DNA from: Paragorgia papillata
Lineage: Eukaryota > Cnidaria > Anthozoa > Scleralcyonacea > Coralliidae
Assembly: GCA_035771165.1 (NCBI GenBank)
Contig: JAWNZC010000347.1
Coordinates: 1,090,501-1,154,500, forward strand
Direction: 5' to 3'
DNA: 64,000 nt
The position numbers and the translations under genes are program-made. The notes beneath the pieces were generated by a model. The model worked only from the letters and a program-made list of their open reading frames with translations, did no database searches and had not been told where the DNA came from. This document shows positions 12,212-38,222 of the stretch, one piece after another; positions within the stretch are counted from its first letter, which is position 1; every line of letters begins with the position of its first letter.

Positions 12212-12310
12212 GTCATGGCGGCCATGTTGGAGGAACTTTAACAAAAGAATCTCATTAGCAGCTATTGTATTTGGAGTATGTTTTCCTCCAACATGGCCGC
12301 CGTTTCTTTG
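12212..12310. repeat. inverted repeat GGCGGCCATGTTGGAGGAA
   Basis: The two arms GGCGGCCATGTTGGAGGAA and TTCCTCCAACATGGCCGCC face each other across about 60 bp. It lies 280 bp upstream of the transporter start and may be a MITE remnant within its 5' region. 11886-12211 shows only an AT microsatellite and unremarkable sequence. Confidence 0.6.
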
Positions 12311-12588
12311 TCTTCCAAATCTCAAGAGATTGATTGCAAACCATCAATATGTGAAAGCTCTTAGAGGAATATAACCCGTCAGACAGGTTCGTCGCCTTGA
12401 CAAATTTCCCGTCTGTAGTGTGAAAACAGCTATTACGAGATATTGTCCTTTCCTGTACTCAAACTTGAAATTCACACCTTCCTATAGCTATTAAAAAGCG
12501 CTTGTAACAACCTCCTTGTATTCATTTCTCCTTACCCGTTCTCACAGTTTTGTCTCTTGCTTTGTAGAAATTACAGTACGTCGCAACT

Positions 12589-25392
<12,804 letters not shown>

Positions 25393-25604
25393 GCTATAAT
25401 AACTATGCTTTTTATTGTACTGCTAAGCCCTTCCTTGTTTGTCTTTTTTATTTCTTAACTTAAGTTGGTTTAGAAGCTAAAACAATAATTATAATAATTA
25501 CAGTTCTTGGCATTTTGCAAAGCCTCAAATCAAACTTGCAAGGTAAGGATTTTCACCGTGGCCGTGTCGAAAAACCCTCGGACAACAGGAAAGACTAACT
25601 AACG

Positions 25605-25725
25605 CTCGAGAACGGGGTTATTCCCAGACAGTCACCCATCCAAGTACTAACCCCGTCTAACCGGGCTTAACTATTGGTGAGAGGCAGCGCCATAACGGCA
25701 CATGCCACCCGTGCTCCCCGACCAT
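25605..25725 (-). repeat. 5S rRNA-like sequence, second copy
   Basis: On the minus strand it reads GTTAAGCCCGGTTAGACGGG, then TTAGTACTTGGATGGGTGAC and TGTCTGGGAATAACCCCG. This is closer to the 5S internal promoter than the copy at 8577. It lies 210 bp beyond the transporter stop codon. Confidence 0.65.
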
Positions 25726-25948
25726 CAGCACCGATCTGGAAAGACTTATAGTATGACTTTATATATAGCGTATCAGAACGGCCACTCATTTTATAAATAG
25801 TATATATATATACATATCAAACTCATTAATAATTCATGAAGAAACACAAAGGAAATCAGTACCGTGTCGGTGGTTTGGATATCGGAGGAAGAAATTACAT
25901 AAATTAAGCAAACTTTCATCTTGATTTTCTCTTAAAATACTGATTTGT

Positions 25949-26377
25949 TTGAGATGCTATATCATACACTCGGAGGAGTGTTTCATCTTTCTTTATCAGG
26001 CCGAAGTGACCACAGCCGATGACCCGACGACCAAAAAATACATCGGCATGACTGCAACCTCTTTCAAGACCCGTTACAACAACCACACGAAATCATTCCG
26101 AGATGCTGGATACTCAAAGGAAACGGCCCTATCAAGCTACATTTGGAAATTGAAGATAGAAAAACGCGATTACTTGGTAAAATGGTCAATTTTGAAACGT
26201 GCGAAGTCGTACAACAGTGGGAACAAACGATGTAATTTGTGCCTGGAAGAAAAAATGTGCATCATGAAAGCCGACCCAGAACACCTCCTAAACAAAAGAT
26301 CCGAAATCTTCTCGAAATGCCGCCACCGAAACAAACACCGCCTACGCAACTTGAAACGGACCTCAACCACGCAATGA
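25949..26377 (+). mobile_element. Penelope-like element: GIY-YIG endonuclease C-terminus
   Basis: The frame encodes KKYIGMTATSFKTRYNNHTK, then ETALSSYIWKLK and a Cys-containing RCNLCLEEKMCIM, then LLNKRSEIFSKCRHRNKHR. This order (YIG, R...H, S.YIW, CNLC, LNKR.E....CRH) matches the endonuclease end of Penelope-like retroelements, which follows the reverse transcriptase. The reverse transcriptase is absent, so this is a 5'-truncated copy. Its last 40 codons recur at 37164-37282. It is followed by ACGTCACTACATTCCACCAC in both copies. Confidence 0.85.
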
Positions 26378-26655
26378 CGTCACTACATTCCACCACCGCT
26401 ACGTAAACACTCTCATAACAAAAGCTTGTTAGAAGAGAATTAGCCTAATAGCTGCCTCCTCCGCACGAAAGACTAGGAGCACTGGAAACTAATGCAAGGA
26501 AAAGGGCGCAGGGAATTGTGGAGTCCACTCTAAAAGCACAAATTTAGCTGTCTATGGCGAACTAGGTAGAGTCCCTTTGATAGTACAGATCTCTACTCTA
26601 GTGACAAATTGGATATTGGATACGAATTAAAACCCCAGATTATATAGACACTCTT

Positions 26656-27288
26656 GTGGGAAAGGCAACAAGTTTTAATATTCGAACTAATTTCCAGGCC
26701 GTTATTTTCACAAACTATGTTTTAAAATTATGTGATTTGAGATCACTAGACGTTATTTCTCTTCCACTTGAAAGTTTAAACAATTTAGGTAAATATATAA
26801 AAAATAAATTATTCATTTACTTTACTGATTTCTGGAAAGGTCAGATTCAACAAAGTCGTTCTAATGGTAAACTGAGAACTCTCGTACAAGTTAAGAATAA
26901 TTTTGGCTTTGAAGAATACCTTCACGAAATTTGTAATGTTGAACACCGCCAGGCAGTAACAAAAGTGAGAATATCCGCACATAAACTACCAGTTGAATCT
27001 GGCAGATATAACAAAACCCCTTACGAGGAACGAAAGTGTACTTTATGTCACTCGAATGAAATCGGTGATGAATTTCACTATTTAATGTCCTGCTCCAACA
27101 AAAAGTTTGTAGAGCTTCGAAATACTTTTATAAATAATATATACAGTGTCAACGCGTCTTTCCGTTTACTTGACACAAAGGATTTCTTTCTATATATAAT
27201 AAATGTACACGATAAGTCTATCATGAAAATAATATCAAAATATTTTCATGATATTCTTTCATTATATGATAGTCATTATATTGTCTAA
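26656..27288 (+). mobile_element. non-LTR retrotransposon (LINE), C-terminal fragment
   Basis: About 210 codons containing QAVTKVRISAHKLPVESGRY, then ERKCTLCHSNEIGDEFHYLM.C, the cysteine/histidine-bearing tail found after the reverse transcriptase of many metazoan LINEs. The copy is 5'-truncated. Its noncoding 3' part runs to about 27462, where GATGAATAAAGTATTATTAT abuts the 3' flank of gene copy A. Confidence 0.75.
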
Positions 27289-27489
27289 CCCATATTACCA
27301 TACACTGTACTCCTAGCTATATTATTTAACTCACATTACTATACCCTTTACACTTTTAACCGTAGTTTGTATGGTATTATCTAGTTCATGTTACTGTACG
27401 TTCTGTATTTTTATGTAAATATATTTTCATATGTGCCTGTTGATGAATAAAGTATTATTATCCTTTGTATGAAATTCCACAACGACTTT

Positions 27490-29217
27490 TTAACTTTCTG
27501 GTCCAAGAATCTCGTATTGCATGGCGGGAATGATGCCTTTCTTAAAAGCAATATCAAGCAGTTGATCCACATTGTTGATCTCATTCGGGTACTGGCGAAG
27601 AGCCCATACCAAGTAAAGCTGAAATTTAGACCAGTCGATGTAACCATCGTTGTCCATATCAATGGCAAGCATGGCCTTTTTTGTGTCATCACATCGAAAG
27701 CAACCGAAATACGGAGCCATGAAACCGTGGTAGAAGGAATCGAAGTGCAAGCGTTCGTCACCCTGGACCTCGTCTCGTAGATCCCATTCATCCCATCTTT
27801 GGCGAACTTCGTTGAAAAGAATATCACGAGTGCCAGTTTCATCTTCTTTTGTATTCGCGAAGATGATTTTGCTCATGGCTTTGGTAATCTTGCCTCCCGA
27901 TCGATTGAAGAGCAACGCGACGCCCTCTTCACTCATGTATTCTTCCTTCCTGTTCTCCTTCATATCTTCAATGATAACTTCGTGCATTTTCTTTGCTCGC
28001 TTGATGGTGAATTGCGGATCTTCGCCAAACAGCTGCACCAGTTGTTCTTTGATCATCTCAAAGCTCGCCAACGACGTAATACGTATTGGTGGTTTCTCGC
28101 CGAAGAATTTCGCAATGTCGAACTCTTTCTTCCCCAACTCACGTTCGTGTAAGTCAAAGACTATGTCCAAAGCGCGCTCGCCGTACACGACTTGCTTCGG
28201 ATGAGCGGCTTGGTTGGTCGTGATTCTTGTCACTTCTTGGGCCGCTTTCCTCAGCTCGGAACAGTTGTAGCGATCCAGGACAGCTTTGTTTCCCATACGG
28301 ACCAGATTCATCAAGGTCACACTGGAACAAGCGTGGCCTATAGCTGCCCCTTCCTCGCAAATACTGCTCCAGATCCCATTGGCTCCGTTACTGAGACACC
28401 GCAGCTGTGTTGCGTTTGCCAGACCCCACTTTTCATGAACATGGACCAATAGGTTGCCCGATTTCCAGCCGTTTTCATTCATAACCTTTCGAAGAGTGAC
28501 CGTCCAGATTCCCAACACTTCTGGAAGAGTTTTGCCAGAAGGATCCTCGTAAACGACGCCAAACGGTCGCTTGTCTTCAGGCAAGGTAGCAAGGTATTTT
28601 AACACCTTGAGAACACGTTGTGGTTTCTTCAACATAGCCATGGGCAAGTCACGAAAGTTTACCAGCACGAATCCATCCTTGGCTAAGTTCTCCTGTATCC
28701 AGACGATCCGCTTGAGAAGAAGCTGGCAGAGTTTCTTAACGGGGAACTTGCTTTCCCAGTCAACGTTGCTGTCTGCGAGATCAATCTCGATGATGGCGTT
28801 TGGGAGGCCAAATTTCTTCATCTTTGCCAAGGCGGCCGGAATGGTTTCGGTATCAAGAACGCCATTCGTTACTCCTTCAGTGATCTCCGTAAAGGAGTAA
28901 AGAGTTGACATATCTTCTCCTTTGTCGCGTAATTCTTGCACGAATTCATCGTCGACTTGGGTCATGTGCGAGAAGGAAGCCACAATAATGTGTTTGAAGC
29001 CGCATCTCTTCACCGTATTGTAGATGCTCCATTTATTGTCGATCGTATGCCCACGAAGCTGACCGACAGTGCTTTCTCTGATCGAGTTATCTAGTACAAA
29101 ACAGTCCAAATTCTTGAGGACCTCGCTTTTCGTTTTTTCAACTGCTAGGGCATTATTTATAATGGAGATTTCTTCGAAGAATTCGTTCTTTTTTAATTTA
29201 GAAACGTTTACCCCCAT
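27490..29217 (-). CDS. myristoyl DRE-TIM barrel/EF-hand protein, copy A
   Basis: An intronless 575-codon frame. Residues 1-7 (MGVNVSK) fit the N-myristoylation signal. Residues about 35-330 read as a DRE-TIM metallolyase-like (HMG-CoA lyase/isopropylmalate synthase) barrel: LDNSIRES (42-49) aligns with the DxTLR[DE] metal/catalytic start, PFGVVYEDPSGK lies mid-barrel, and VHVHEKWGLANA carries the HxH metal ligands (His259, His261). A linker precedes an EF-hand whose loop is D520-MDNDGYIDWS-K531. The final loop position is Lys rather than Glu, which should weaken or abolish calcium binding. The start ATG is 76 bp from a gypsy LTR (29293-29471). A LINE fragment abuts the 3' flank about 25 bp past the stop. 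Function is unknown; barrel identity comes from motif reading only. Confidence 0.8.
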   Translation of the reverse strand: MGVNVSKLKKNEFFEEISIINNALAVEKTKSEVLKNLDCFVLDNSIRESTVGQLRGHTIDNKWSIYNTVKRCGFKHIIVASFSHMTQVDDEFVQELRDKGEDMSTLYSFTEITEGVTNGVLDTETIPAALAKMKKFGLPNAIIEIDLADSNVDWESKFPVKKLCQLLLKRIVWIQENLAKDGFVLVNFRDLPMAMLKKPQRVLKVLKYLATLPEDKRPFGVVYEDPSGKTLPEVLGIWTVTLRKVMNENGWKSGNLLVHVHEKWGLANATQLRCLSNGANGIWSSICEEGAAIGHACSSVTLMNLVRMGNKAVLDRYNCSELRKAAQEVTRITTNQAAHPKQVVYGERALDIVFDLHERELGKKEFDIAKFFGEKPPIRITSLASFEMIKEQLVQLFGEDPQFTIKRAKKMHEVIIEDMKENRKEEYMSEEGVALLFNRSGGKITKAMSKIIFANTKEDETGTRDILFNEVRQRWDEWDLRDEVQGDERLHFDSFYHGFMAPYFGCFRCDDTKKAMLAIDMDNDGYIDWSKFQLYLVWALRQYPNEINNVDQLLDIAFKKGIIPAMQYEILGPES

Positions 29218-29292
29218 GCCGACAGTCGCGGTTATTACGCAACAAATTATAGGATGGCGAAAACTATTATCAAAAAAGTTCTATAAGCCGAA

Positions 29293-29471
29293 TGTAACGT
29301 ACCGAGCTACCCAATCAACAGACTTCACGACTTTCAGTCAGACAGAACTTCTCTTTATTTTAACAGTCTCGTTTCTTTTTATGCATGGGCGTTTACAACA
29401 TATAACAAATATAGAAATACAAACTATACGTGTATATATACATGACCTATATGTAAAGGAAGGGTGTTACA
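29293..29471 (-). mobile_element. Ty3/gypsy 3' LTR fused to the gene A promoter
   Basis: Bounded by TGTAACGTACC and GGGTGTTACA (TG...CA on the minus strand TGTAACACC...GGTACGTTACA). It lies between the gypsy pol end and the 5'UTR of copy A. The unoccupied version of this site is seen at copy B (CCGAAACAGGTCG near 40105), where the LTR is missing. The LTR of copy C (43570-43766) is homologous. Confidence 0.85.
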
Positions 29472-29546
29472 GGAAAGGGAGCCTTTTCCGCAATTTGATG
29501 AATATCTTATATTCTAAACATAACTATGTACACTATAAACTTAAAA

Positions 29547-29846
29547 CTAATAACCATAACGATCTGGGGGTCGTATGTTTTGTCTAAGTCTGGCAGGCCT
29601 TGCCCGTGGGATCTCCACTTGTTGAGGTGCAACATCAACCACCTGAAACTCTCCTATTTCTCGAGCCGGGCAAACAATTTCGCCTGGTTGAAATGGGATA
29701 TAACTTAACTTGAGCTGATCGTGGTGAACGACCATCTCTTTGCCACCCCTCGATACAACTTTGTAGTTAACCCCTAACCGTTTTGAAATCCTATAGGGTC
29801 CCACCCACTTATTGCCTAACTTCCAGCCTTTAGGTCGTTTTAACAT
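29547..29846 (-). mobile_element. Ty3/gypsy pol C-terminus (integrase GPY/F tail)
   Basis: The frame contains WKLGNKWVGPYRISKRLG and a following beta-strand region ending HHDQLKLSYIPF. This is the GPY/F module at the end of gypsy integrases. It belongs with the pol fragment at 33780-35512; the LINE at 29848-33773 lies between them. Confidence 0.85.
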
Positions 29847-30651
29847 TGGTATTTGCCATCAGAAAAATCCATATTTCTAAGAAACAAGATGAAAACATAG
29901 TGGAAATTAGAAATATGAAAAACTTTGATGGCCAAAAGTTTGTTGAAGATTTGCTTAGTCAGCATTGGGAATATGTGTACTTTTTCGCAGATAATCCAAA
30001 TGCTATGTGGGAGATTTGGAAGAATTTGTTTGAGGAAGTACTAAATAAGCATGCACCCATTCAACAAAAAAAGATCAGATCAAAAAAAGTCCCTTGGATT
30101 ACTAGTGAGATCAAAAAGCTTATAAATAAGAGGGATAGATTTAAGAGAAAAGCCATTGTGAAAAACCTTGAAGCAGATTGGGTAGTGTATAAACAAACCA
30201 GAAATAAAGTAAATATAGAAATAAGAAAAGCCAAAAAAGATTATTACTCCAAGAGAATTGCTGTTCAAAAACATAATCCAAAAGAGGCTTGGAAAACAAT
30301 AAACAACTTACTAGGCAGACAAAACAAACCAACAAAAGTAAATGAGTTGAATATAAGTGGAAATAATTTAACAAATTTTGAAGACATTGCAGACGGCTTC
30401 AATGAATTCTTTTCAAATATTGGTCCTGACTTAGCTAGCAAAATTGATACCTCAAATTACAATTTTCAAGAATATATTAAGAAACCTAAATCAGAATTCA
30501 CAGCATTTGAGTCCATTACTACCAACAAAGTTTACCATCTCGTGCGTGGCCTTTCTAGTGCAAAAGCCACTGGCATTGACAAAATTTCAAGTAAAATTTT
30601 AAAACTAGCAGCACCTGCTATCTCCAGTTCATTAACTTATATCCTTAATCA

Positions 30652-30850
30652 CACTGCAAATCCCTAAAAACTTGTTTTAAGAAAAAAAATCTTGTTTTAA
30701 GATTTTCTTGTCCCGTCTGCAAGATAATAATCTTGCTGGGTTTTCTTAACAAGATATTTTGTCTTAAAACAAGATTAAATCTCTTAAAACAAGAAACAGA
30801 ATCTTAAAATAAGAACATTTATCTTAACAAGATTTGGAGGTTTTGCAGTG
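30652..30850. mobile_element. CACTG-ended MITE inside the LINE
   Basis: Ends CACTGCAAA and TTTGCAGTG, with CA on both sides (30650-30651 and 30851-30852). It splits a codon of the reverse transcriptase. The interior repeats TCTTGTTTTAAG/CTTAAAACAAGA. Ends and a 2-bp duplication suggest the CACTA (EnSpm) group. Confidence 0.8.
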
Positions 30851-31011
30851 CAGGCTATTACACTACGCACTTTTCCTGATGAGTGGAAAATGGCAAGAGT
30901 ATCACCTCTTTAAAAAATGGCCAAAAACATTTGCCTGGTAACTACAGGCCAATTTCTGTTTTGCCAGCTGTTAGCAAAGTCATGGAAAGAATTTTATATG
31001 ACCAACTCTAT

Positions 31012-31371
31012 TTAACAAATAGATTCCATTTTGCCGTTGTCTGTTCAGTTATAGATGCACAGATGACGTCACAACGTGGTAAGAACAAAAAAGTGGCCCA
31101 CGAGACGCAGTCGAGTGGGTCACTGATGTTCTTACCACGTTGTGACGTCTTCTGTGCATCTATAACTGAACAGACAACAAAAAAATGGAATCTATTTGTT
31201 TTATACAATAAAAATTTAAAAGGTTTTTGACGAAACTCTTGCCGGATTTTGGGGCATGAAGAAGGAAAAAAGCAAGTCCGCTGACGTGATCTGACGTGAC
31301 CATGTGTCTGTCTTCTAATAGATCATGGCCAACAACCAATAAAAACACGCATAGCAACCAGGGTATTGTAT
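31012..31371 (+). mobile_element. AACAAATAGATTCC MITE inside the LINE
   Basis: Nearly identical to 20239-20606. Its removal rejoins the LINE reading frame around TAT AAA TAT, which locates the insertion precisely. Confidence 0.85.
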
Positions 31372-31526
31372 AAATATGATTATTTGACAAAATTTCAGCT
31401 ACTTAGTGATTGTCAATTTGGCTTTCGCAAATTTCACTCAACTGCTACAGCATTATTAGACTGTACTAATAGTTGGTATATGAATATTGACAACAAATTA
31501 TTTAACTTAGTAGTAGTAATTGACTT

Positions 31527-32502
31527 TGTTACGGATATGCCTATCCTAAGACAGTTAATTAACTAGACGTTATTTGATCACTGAACTACTTAATAAGTAC
31601 TTGTAACCAATTAGTAAATACTTATGACTTGCATGGCATGAGTCAGCTATGATGTCATTTAGTAATTACGTAAATATATTATATATAGAATGAAGTATGT
31701 TACTATAATTATATACTCTAGAAACTATATAAGCAGCCATCGAACATATATCAGGCATGCATACGGGGGCGTCGGATGCGTGGGGGTGCCAGAATATGTT
31801 TGCCCCCCCCCCCCCCCCCCCCCCCACACACACTTTTTAACAAGGCCAGTAATAATGAAACATTATTTCTAACATTATTTCTAACATCAACTTATGGCCT
31901 TGTGTCTGTCTGGTCTTTTTACATTAATACAGCATTCATTCCTTTCAATTCTGTTTTTAAATGACCTCTTGTAAGCATTATCCAATACAACAAATGCACT
32001 AATCCGTATTTGAATAAAGATATACTAAAGAAATTTGAATGCAGATATTCAATGTCCGCAAAAGTAATGTTTTTTAAGACGTTTTCGGAAATGCCATTTC
32101 CGGGACTCTAGATTTCAAAATTTTCCGGTGGGGCATGCCCCCGGACCCCCTAGATTATTTGGGCCCCTCCACTTTTATCGTCGCTCCGACGCCCCTGCAT
32201 GCATATGTATGAGAGTGAGCTATATGTATCAAAGTGGTTACGAAGTCAGTCCTGGAGTTCCTGCCGTTGGTTTTATTATTCCTTCCTTTTCAAGTCCATA
32301 CGGATTGTTAACCTGTGCCGGAATCAACTATTGACTGTTTCGTTGTGTGCAGACGACAGATAAGTTTCTGAACTTTAGTTTAGTTTTAATCTTTATAGAC
32401 ATTTGCAATATCTGTTCTAAGTTTCTTATTAATTAAATAAATAATTGTAAAAACCAAACAGCTGAGGTTACACTTTTTGTTGCGTATAGCGGTCACGTAA
32501 CA
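31527..32502. mobile_element. solo-LTR-like element inside the LINE
   Basis: Starts TGTTACGGATATGCC and ends GGTCACGTAACA, with ACTT on both sides (31523-31526 and 32503-32506). TG...CA ends, a 7-bp inverted terminus and a 4-bp duplication suit a solo LTR. It interrupts the reverse transcriptase between its VVIDL and KKAFDTV parts. No coding region. Confidence 0.75.
31764..32197. mobile_element. hAT MITE nested in the solo LTR
   Basis: Ends CGGGGGCGTCGGA and TCCGACGCCCCTG, with a perfect 8-bp duplication CATGCATA (31756-31763 and 32198-32205). Contains a 22-bp poly-C tract. This is the innermost level of a four-level nest. Confidence 0.9.
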
Positions 32503-33779
32503 ACTTAAAAAAGGCATTTGATACTGTCGACCACCAGATTTTACTAAAAAAACTCGAACTTTATGGTGTAAAAGGAGATGCTTTATCTCTACTAAAATCG
32601 TAGCTACTTGATGAATCGCACTCAGAAATGCCAAGTAAATGGAACTATTTCATCCGAGCGGTTGATTAAGTGTGGTGTGCTATAAGGCTCTATTTTGGGG
32701 CCATTAAACAAAACCTCGATTGTTTGCTGATGATACAAACCTAACAGCTGCTGGAGAATCTATAAATGATGTTGAAGCTGCAATGAATTCAGATTTAGAA
32801 AACCTTAGGAAATGGTTAATTGCCAATAAACTAAGTTTAAATGTAGCCAAAACTGAATTTATGTTAATTGGATCTAAACCAATGATAAAAAGTATTTCAA
32901 ATAAACAGCCAAACGTTATCATAGAAAACAAACCAATTAAACAAGTTTATGATTGCAAAACTCTTGGAGTGACTGTTGACCAGTATTTATCTTGGAAGAA
33001 TAATACTGAAAACATATGCAAGAAAATAGCATCAGGAATATCAGCTCTTCGTCGAATAAAAGAATTTGTTGAGAAAGATACGCTTGTTTCTGTATATAAT
33101 TCTATTGTTCGCCCATACTTTACTTATTGCTGTGAAATATGGGATGTGTTTGGTGAAACACAATCAAAACGCCTCCAAAAGCTCCAAAACAGAGCTGCTC
33201 GAATCATAATGAATATGAGCAATGATGTAGATCATCTGGTTGCTTTAGATGCTTTAGACTGGAAGCCACTTAAAACGGAAAGAATAAAGGCTAAGTCAAA
33301 ACTGATGTTTAAATTGTTGAATAAAATGGGTCCTAAATCACTTACTGATTTATTTACTTTCAAAAGTGAAATGACAAATTATGAACTTCGAGATATTGAA
33401 AGTACTCTTTGCTTACCACAACCGCGTACTAATAGCATGAAAAAAAGTTTCATGTTTGACGGGGACACATTTGGAACTCTTTACCAAACGAAATTCGGGA
33501 GAGCAACTGCCTCATGTCCTTTGAAACTAAAATCGTTACTCACATTTTTGATAATATTGTATGAAAAGATTTGTAAATAGATATGTTTCACTATACTTTT
33601 TTTTTTTTTTCCCCTATAGTTTATATTCTTGTACCTATAACTTTCTTACTATGTTACTATATCTTTGTAATCTTGTTATTGTACACGCCCCTTGTGGAAA
33701 TCAGCCTAGGTTGACAATGGTTAGCGTGTTTAAATAAAGTTTTTCTATCTATCTATCTATCTGACTGTCCCTCATGAAA

Positions 33780-35512
33780 TGGCCGCCAAGTGTTTGCCCC
33801 GTGGTTGCGCCCGGCCCGTTTCTCGGATGCTTTGGAAAGGTGTTCCTTTGCGATTCGTCGAACGTCGCGAAAGACCGATCTAACTGAGTGCAAGTAATCG
33901 CTGCGTGTAGAAGGATTTGATAGGGGCATTCCTAGTTACAACTCTAATGGAAGCCGAGGAGCACGACCAAAAACAACTTCGTAAGGGACTATTCCTAACG
34001 AATCATGCCTGCTTGTGTTGTAAGCAAATGTAATGCTGTCCAGCCACAAATCCCAATCATCCCTTCTGCTAGAAACAAAAGAGGAAAGCATGCCTTGGAG
34101 GGTTCTATTCTGCCGCTCGGTTTGACCGTCGCATTGCGGATGGTATGGCATGCAGTTGTTCTTGTTTTGGTGATGCCCATTGCGTTGCAAATTTCATGCA
34201 TTAAAACACTCTCAAAGTTGCGCCCTTGATCTGAGTGTAGTACAGCAGGTGGTCCAAATCGAGAAAATATTCTGTTTATCAAAATTGGCGCTACCGTGCT
34301 AGCTTTTTGGTCAGGAGTTGCAAATGCCTCGCACCACTTTGTAAAATGATCGACAACTACAAGGATGTGCTTATTGCCTCTACTGGTTTCTGTTGGTGGA
34401 CCCATATAATCCATGGCCCAGAATGTAAACGACTCACCTACCGAAATAGTGCCCATTGGCGCTCGATTGTTGTTAACTGGCGAGTTGTTACGCGTACACA
34501 CTGGACATTTCTTTACATACATATCGACATCGTTACGAATTCTAGGCCAATAAAAGCGCTTTCTCACCCTTTCCTCGGTGCGAGTAATTCCTAAGTGACC
34601 GGCAAAAGGATTGTCGTGAACAGCATTTAAAATTGTTTCTCGAAGAGCAGTTGGTACGATCATTACGTAATTAGGGTAAGGTTGTCGATTACCAATGGAC
34701 CTCACGAGCAATCCGTCTCGCACGAAGAGACGATCATAATGTCGATACCAGGTTTTAAGATTGTGGTCGTCTGTGCTTGATATCTCTGGTTTTTGGAGCC
34801 CGCGGTTTTTAATTTCAATAATTTTCGAAAGTTGTGGGTCATTTTGCTGTGCTTCTATAAGATTAACCGAGGGGTTGACCGTTACGGCACAGGATTCCCC
34901 TGTTGGCGCATTTGCGTTCTCGTCACGACTTAAATCCGAATCATTGATGACGGGTGTTGTAACTAGAGCTCCGGTTGAGTCAGTTTTGAGTGGTTTGGCA
35001 CCTTCTAGGGTTATTATGACAGTTCGACCGGTTGAAAGTTTAACGCGTATTTTAGTCCTTACTACGTTCGCGGGATCGCGAGTTGGAATGTTCGCTATCG
35101 GAGAGGCTTCACAAGGTTTAATTTCGGTCGCGCTACATTGGCCCAGAGTATCGGAGTGCGACTGAACTAGTCGAGACAATGCATCAGCGTTGTTATGCAG
35201 GCGACCCGCCCTATGTGCAACGGAAAAGTCGAATTCCTGTAGGTCCATTATCCATCGGGCTAAGCGGCCTTTAGGTTCCATGCTATGAAGCCACCGTAAC
35301 GCGCTATGGTCCGTAACAATTCGAAAATGACGCCCAAGCAAGTAAACGCGAAACTGCTGAGTACCGAAAACGATAGCGTAAGCCTCTTTTTCAGTTGTAG
35401 AAAACTTTTTCTGTCGTGCAGAAAGGGCCTTTGACGCATATGCAACCACTTTTTCGAGCCCGTTATCGTCGATCTGTGATAAGATCGCGCCTACTCCAAA
35501 ATCAGAAGCGTG
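33780..35512 (-). mobile_element. Ty3/gypsy pol fragment: RNase H and integrase, broken
   Basis: Reading leftwards: RNase H (YASKALSARQKKFSTTEKE; TDHSALRWL; HRAGRLHNNADALSRL), the integrase zinc finger (GHLGITRTEERVRKRFYW then CPVCTRN), and the integrase core (DHFTKWCEAF, HSDQGRNFES). The core shifts frame near 34141-34152 and continues in another frame (DGQTERQNRTLQGM) until an in-frame stop at 33936. The 5' part of the element is gone; the fragment begins at the RNase H ASDFG motif, whose first catalytic Asp is lost at the junction with the duplicated block at 35513. Confidence 0.9.
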
Positions 35513-37143
<1,631 letters not shown>

Positions 37144-37163
37144 ATCAAAATTTTCATTGAAGT

Positions 37164-37320
37164 GCATCATGAAAGGCGACCCAAAACACCTCCTAAACAA
37201 AAGATCCGAAATCTTCTCGAAATACCGCCACCGAAACAAACACCGCCTACGCAACTTGAAACGGACCTCAACCACGCAATGACGTCACTACATTCCACCA
37301 CCGCTACGTAAACACTCTCA
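37164..37320 (+). mobile_element. Penelope-like fragment, last ~40 codons
   Basis: CIMKGDPKHLLNKRSEIFSK and the following residues match 26258-26377, including the ACGTCACTACATTCCACCAC sequence after the stop. Confidence 0.85.
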
Positions 37321-37894
37321 TAATAGAGTAATAGAATAATAGATACTTCCCTTTTAGAACGTACTAATAAAATAGAAAGGTCGACTATAAATTTTAAACC
37401 CAACTGCAGTTGGAAGACAGGGGGTGTTACACCAAGGATTAGCACTAATCGAGTTTTGAAGAGACTCATGCAGCCACAAGATTATTAGTGTTTATAACTA
37501 TTAAGTTCAAATTGAAATATATAGCCCCAAGGTCTGAGCAGACTGTTAGAGATGAGACAAGAAAGCATGTAGATGAAATGACTGTATTCAAAAAGCTTAT
37601 TATTTACAAGTTATCAACACGAACTGTAAAGTAAATGACAATAATATGATATAGATTACAATGACAATTTCATAAAAATTTTTGTGCGTCAACATGCATT
37701 AAAGTGACAAGAGTAATTGCTTTAAACATGTAGAAACAGCAATTAAACTTAATATTTTGAGGACCCCGTTATTGGAGCTTGCCTTAAAATACATTACTCA
37801 GATCTTACAAGATCTTATAAGATTTTAGCGAGCTGATCTTAAATATAAGAGAACAGCCGTATTGGGATATATCTTCATTGCAGTTGAGCCGGAA

Positions 37895-38222
37895 CTGCGT
37901 GTTTAAAGTATACCCCTGAATCGTCTGTAGGTTTGTGCCACTCACGAAACTTCTACAGTTAGATAGAGCGTTAAATTCTGTACAACATATGTGAATTAGA
38001 AAAAATGGTATAGAATAGCAACGGAGAAAAGGCTATTTGAACTGACATGCACGCAAATATATTGCATTATTACTAATGTGGTCATATTTAAAGTATATCC
38101 CTGAATCGTCTGTTGGTTTGTGCCATTTGGGAAACATGCACAGTTAGATAGAGCGTTAAATTCTGTACAACATATGTGAATTAGAACAAATCGTATAGAA
38201 TAGCAACGGAGAAAAGTCTAAC
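37895..38222. repeat. tandem duplication of ~187 bp downstream of gene B
   Basis: 37895-38035 (CCTGAATCGTCTGTAGGTTT ... AGCAACGGAGAAAAG) is repeated at 38083-38222 with few changes. 37330-37895 holds no recognisable gene. Confidence 0.85.

Larger units (their letters stand above)
29848..33773 (+). mobile_element. non-LTR retrotransposon inserted in the gypsy element
   Basis: Open segments at 29846-30667, 30890-31010, 31378-31525, 32505-32600 and 32720-33580 form one interrupted LINE. The first has a linker and the start of the reverse transcriptase (ATGIDKISSKILKLAAPAI). Later pieces include FGFRKFHSTATALLDC and KKAFDTVDHQILLKK. The last contains the catalytic FADDTNL, a thumb region (KLSLNVAKTEFMLIG) and a C-terminal RRIKEF.../RLQKLQNRAARII region. 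The YADD-type motif and order fit the Jockey/CR1 side of LINEs. The 3' end has an AATAAAG signal and a (TATC)n tail at 33745-33770. Stops and three insertions make it inactive. Confidence 0.85.

Noticed and set aside
27811..29587. Open frames on the strand opposite gene copies A-D (up to ~170 codons)
   Set aside because: They recur opposite every copy and have no motif; they mirror the codon pattern of the real genes.
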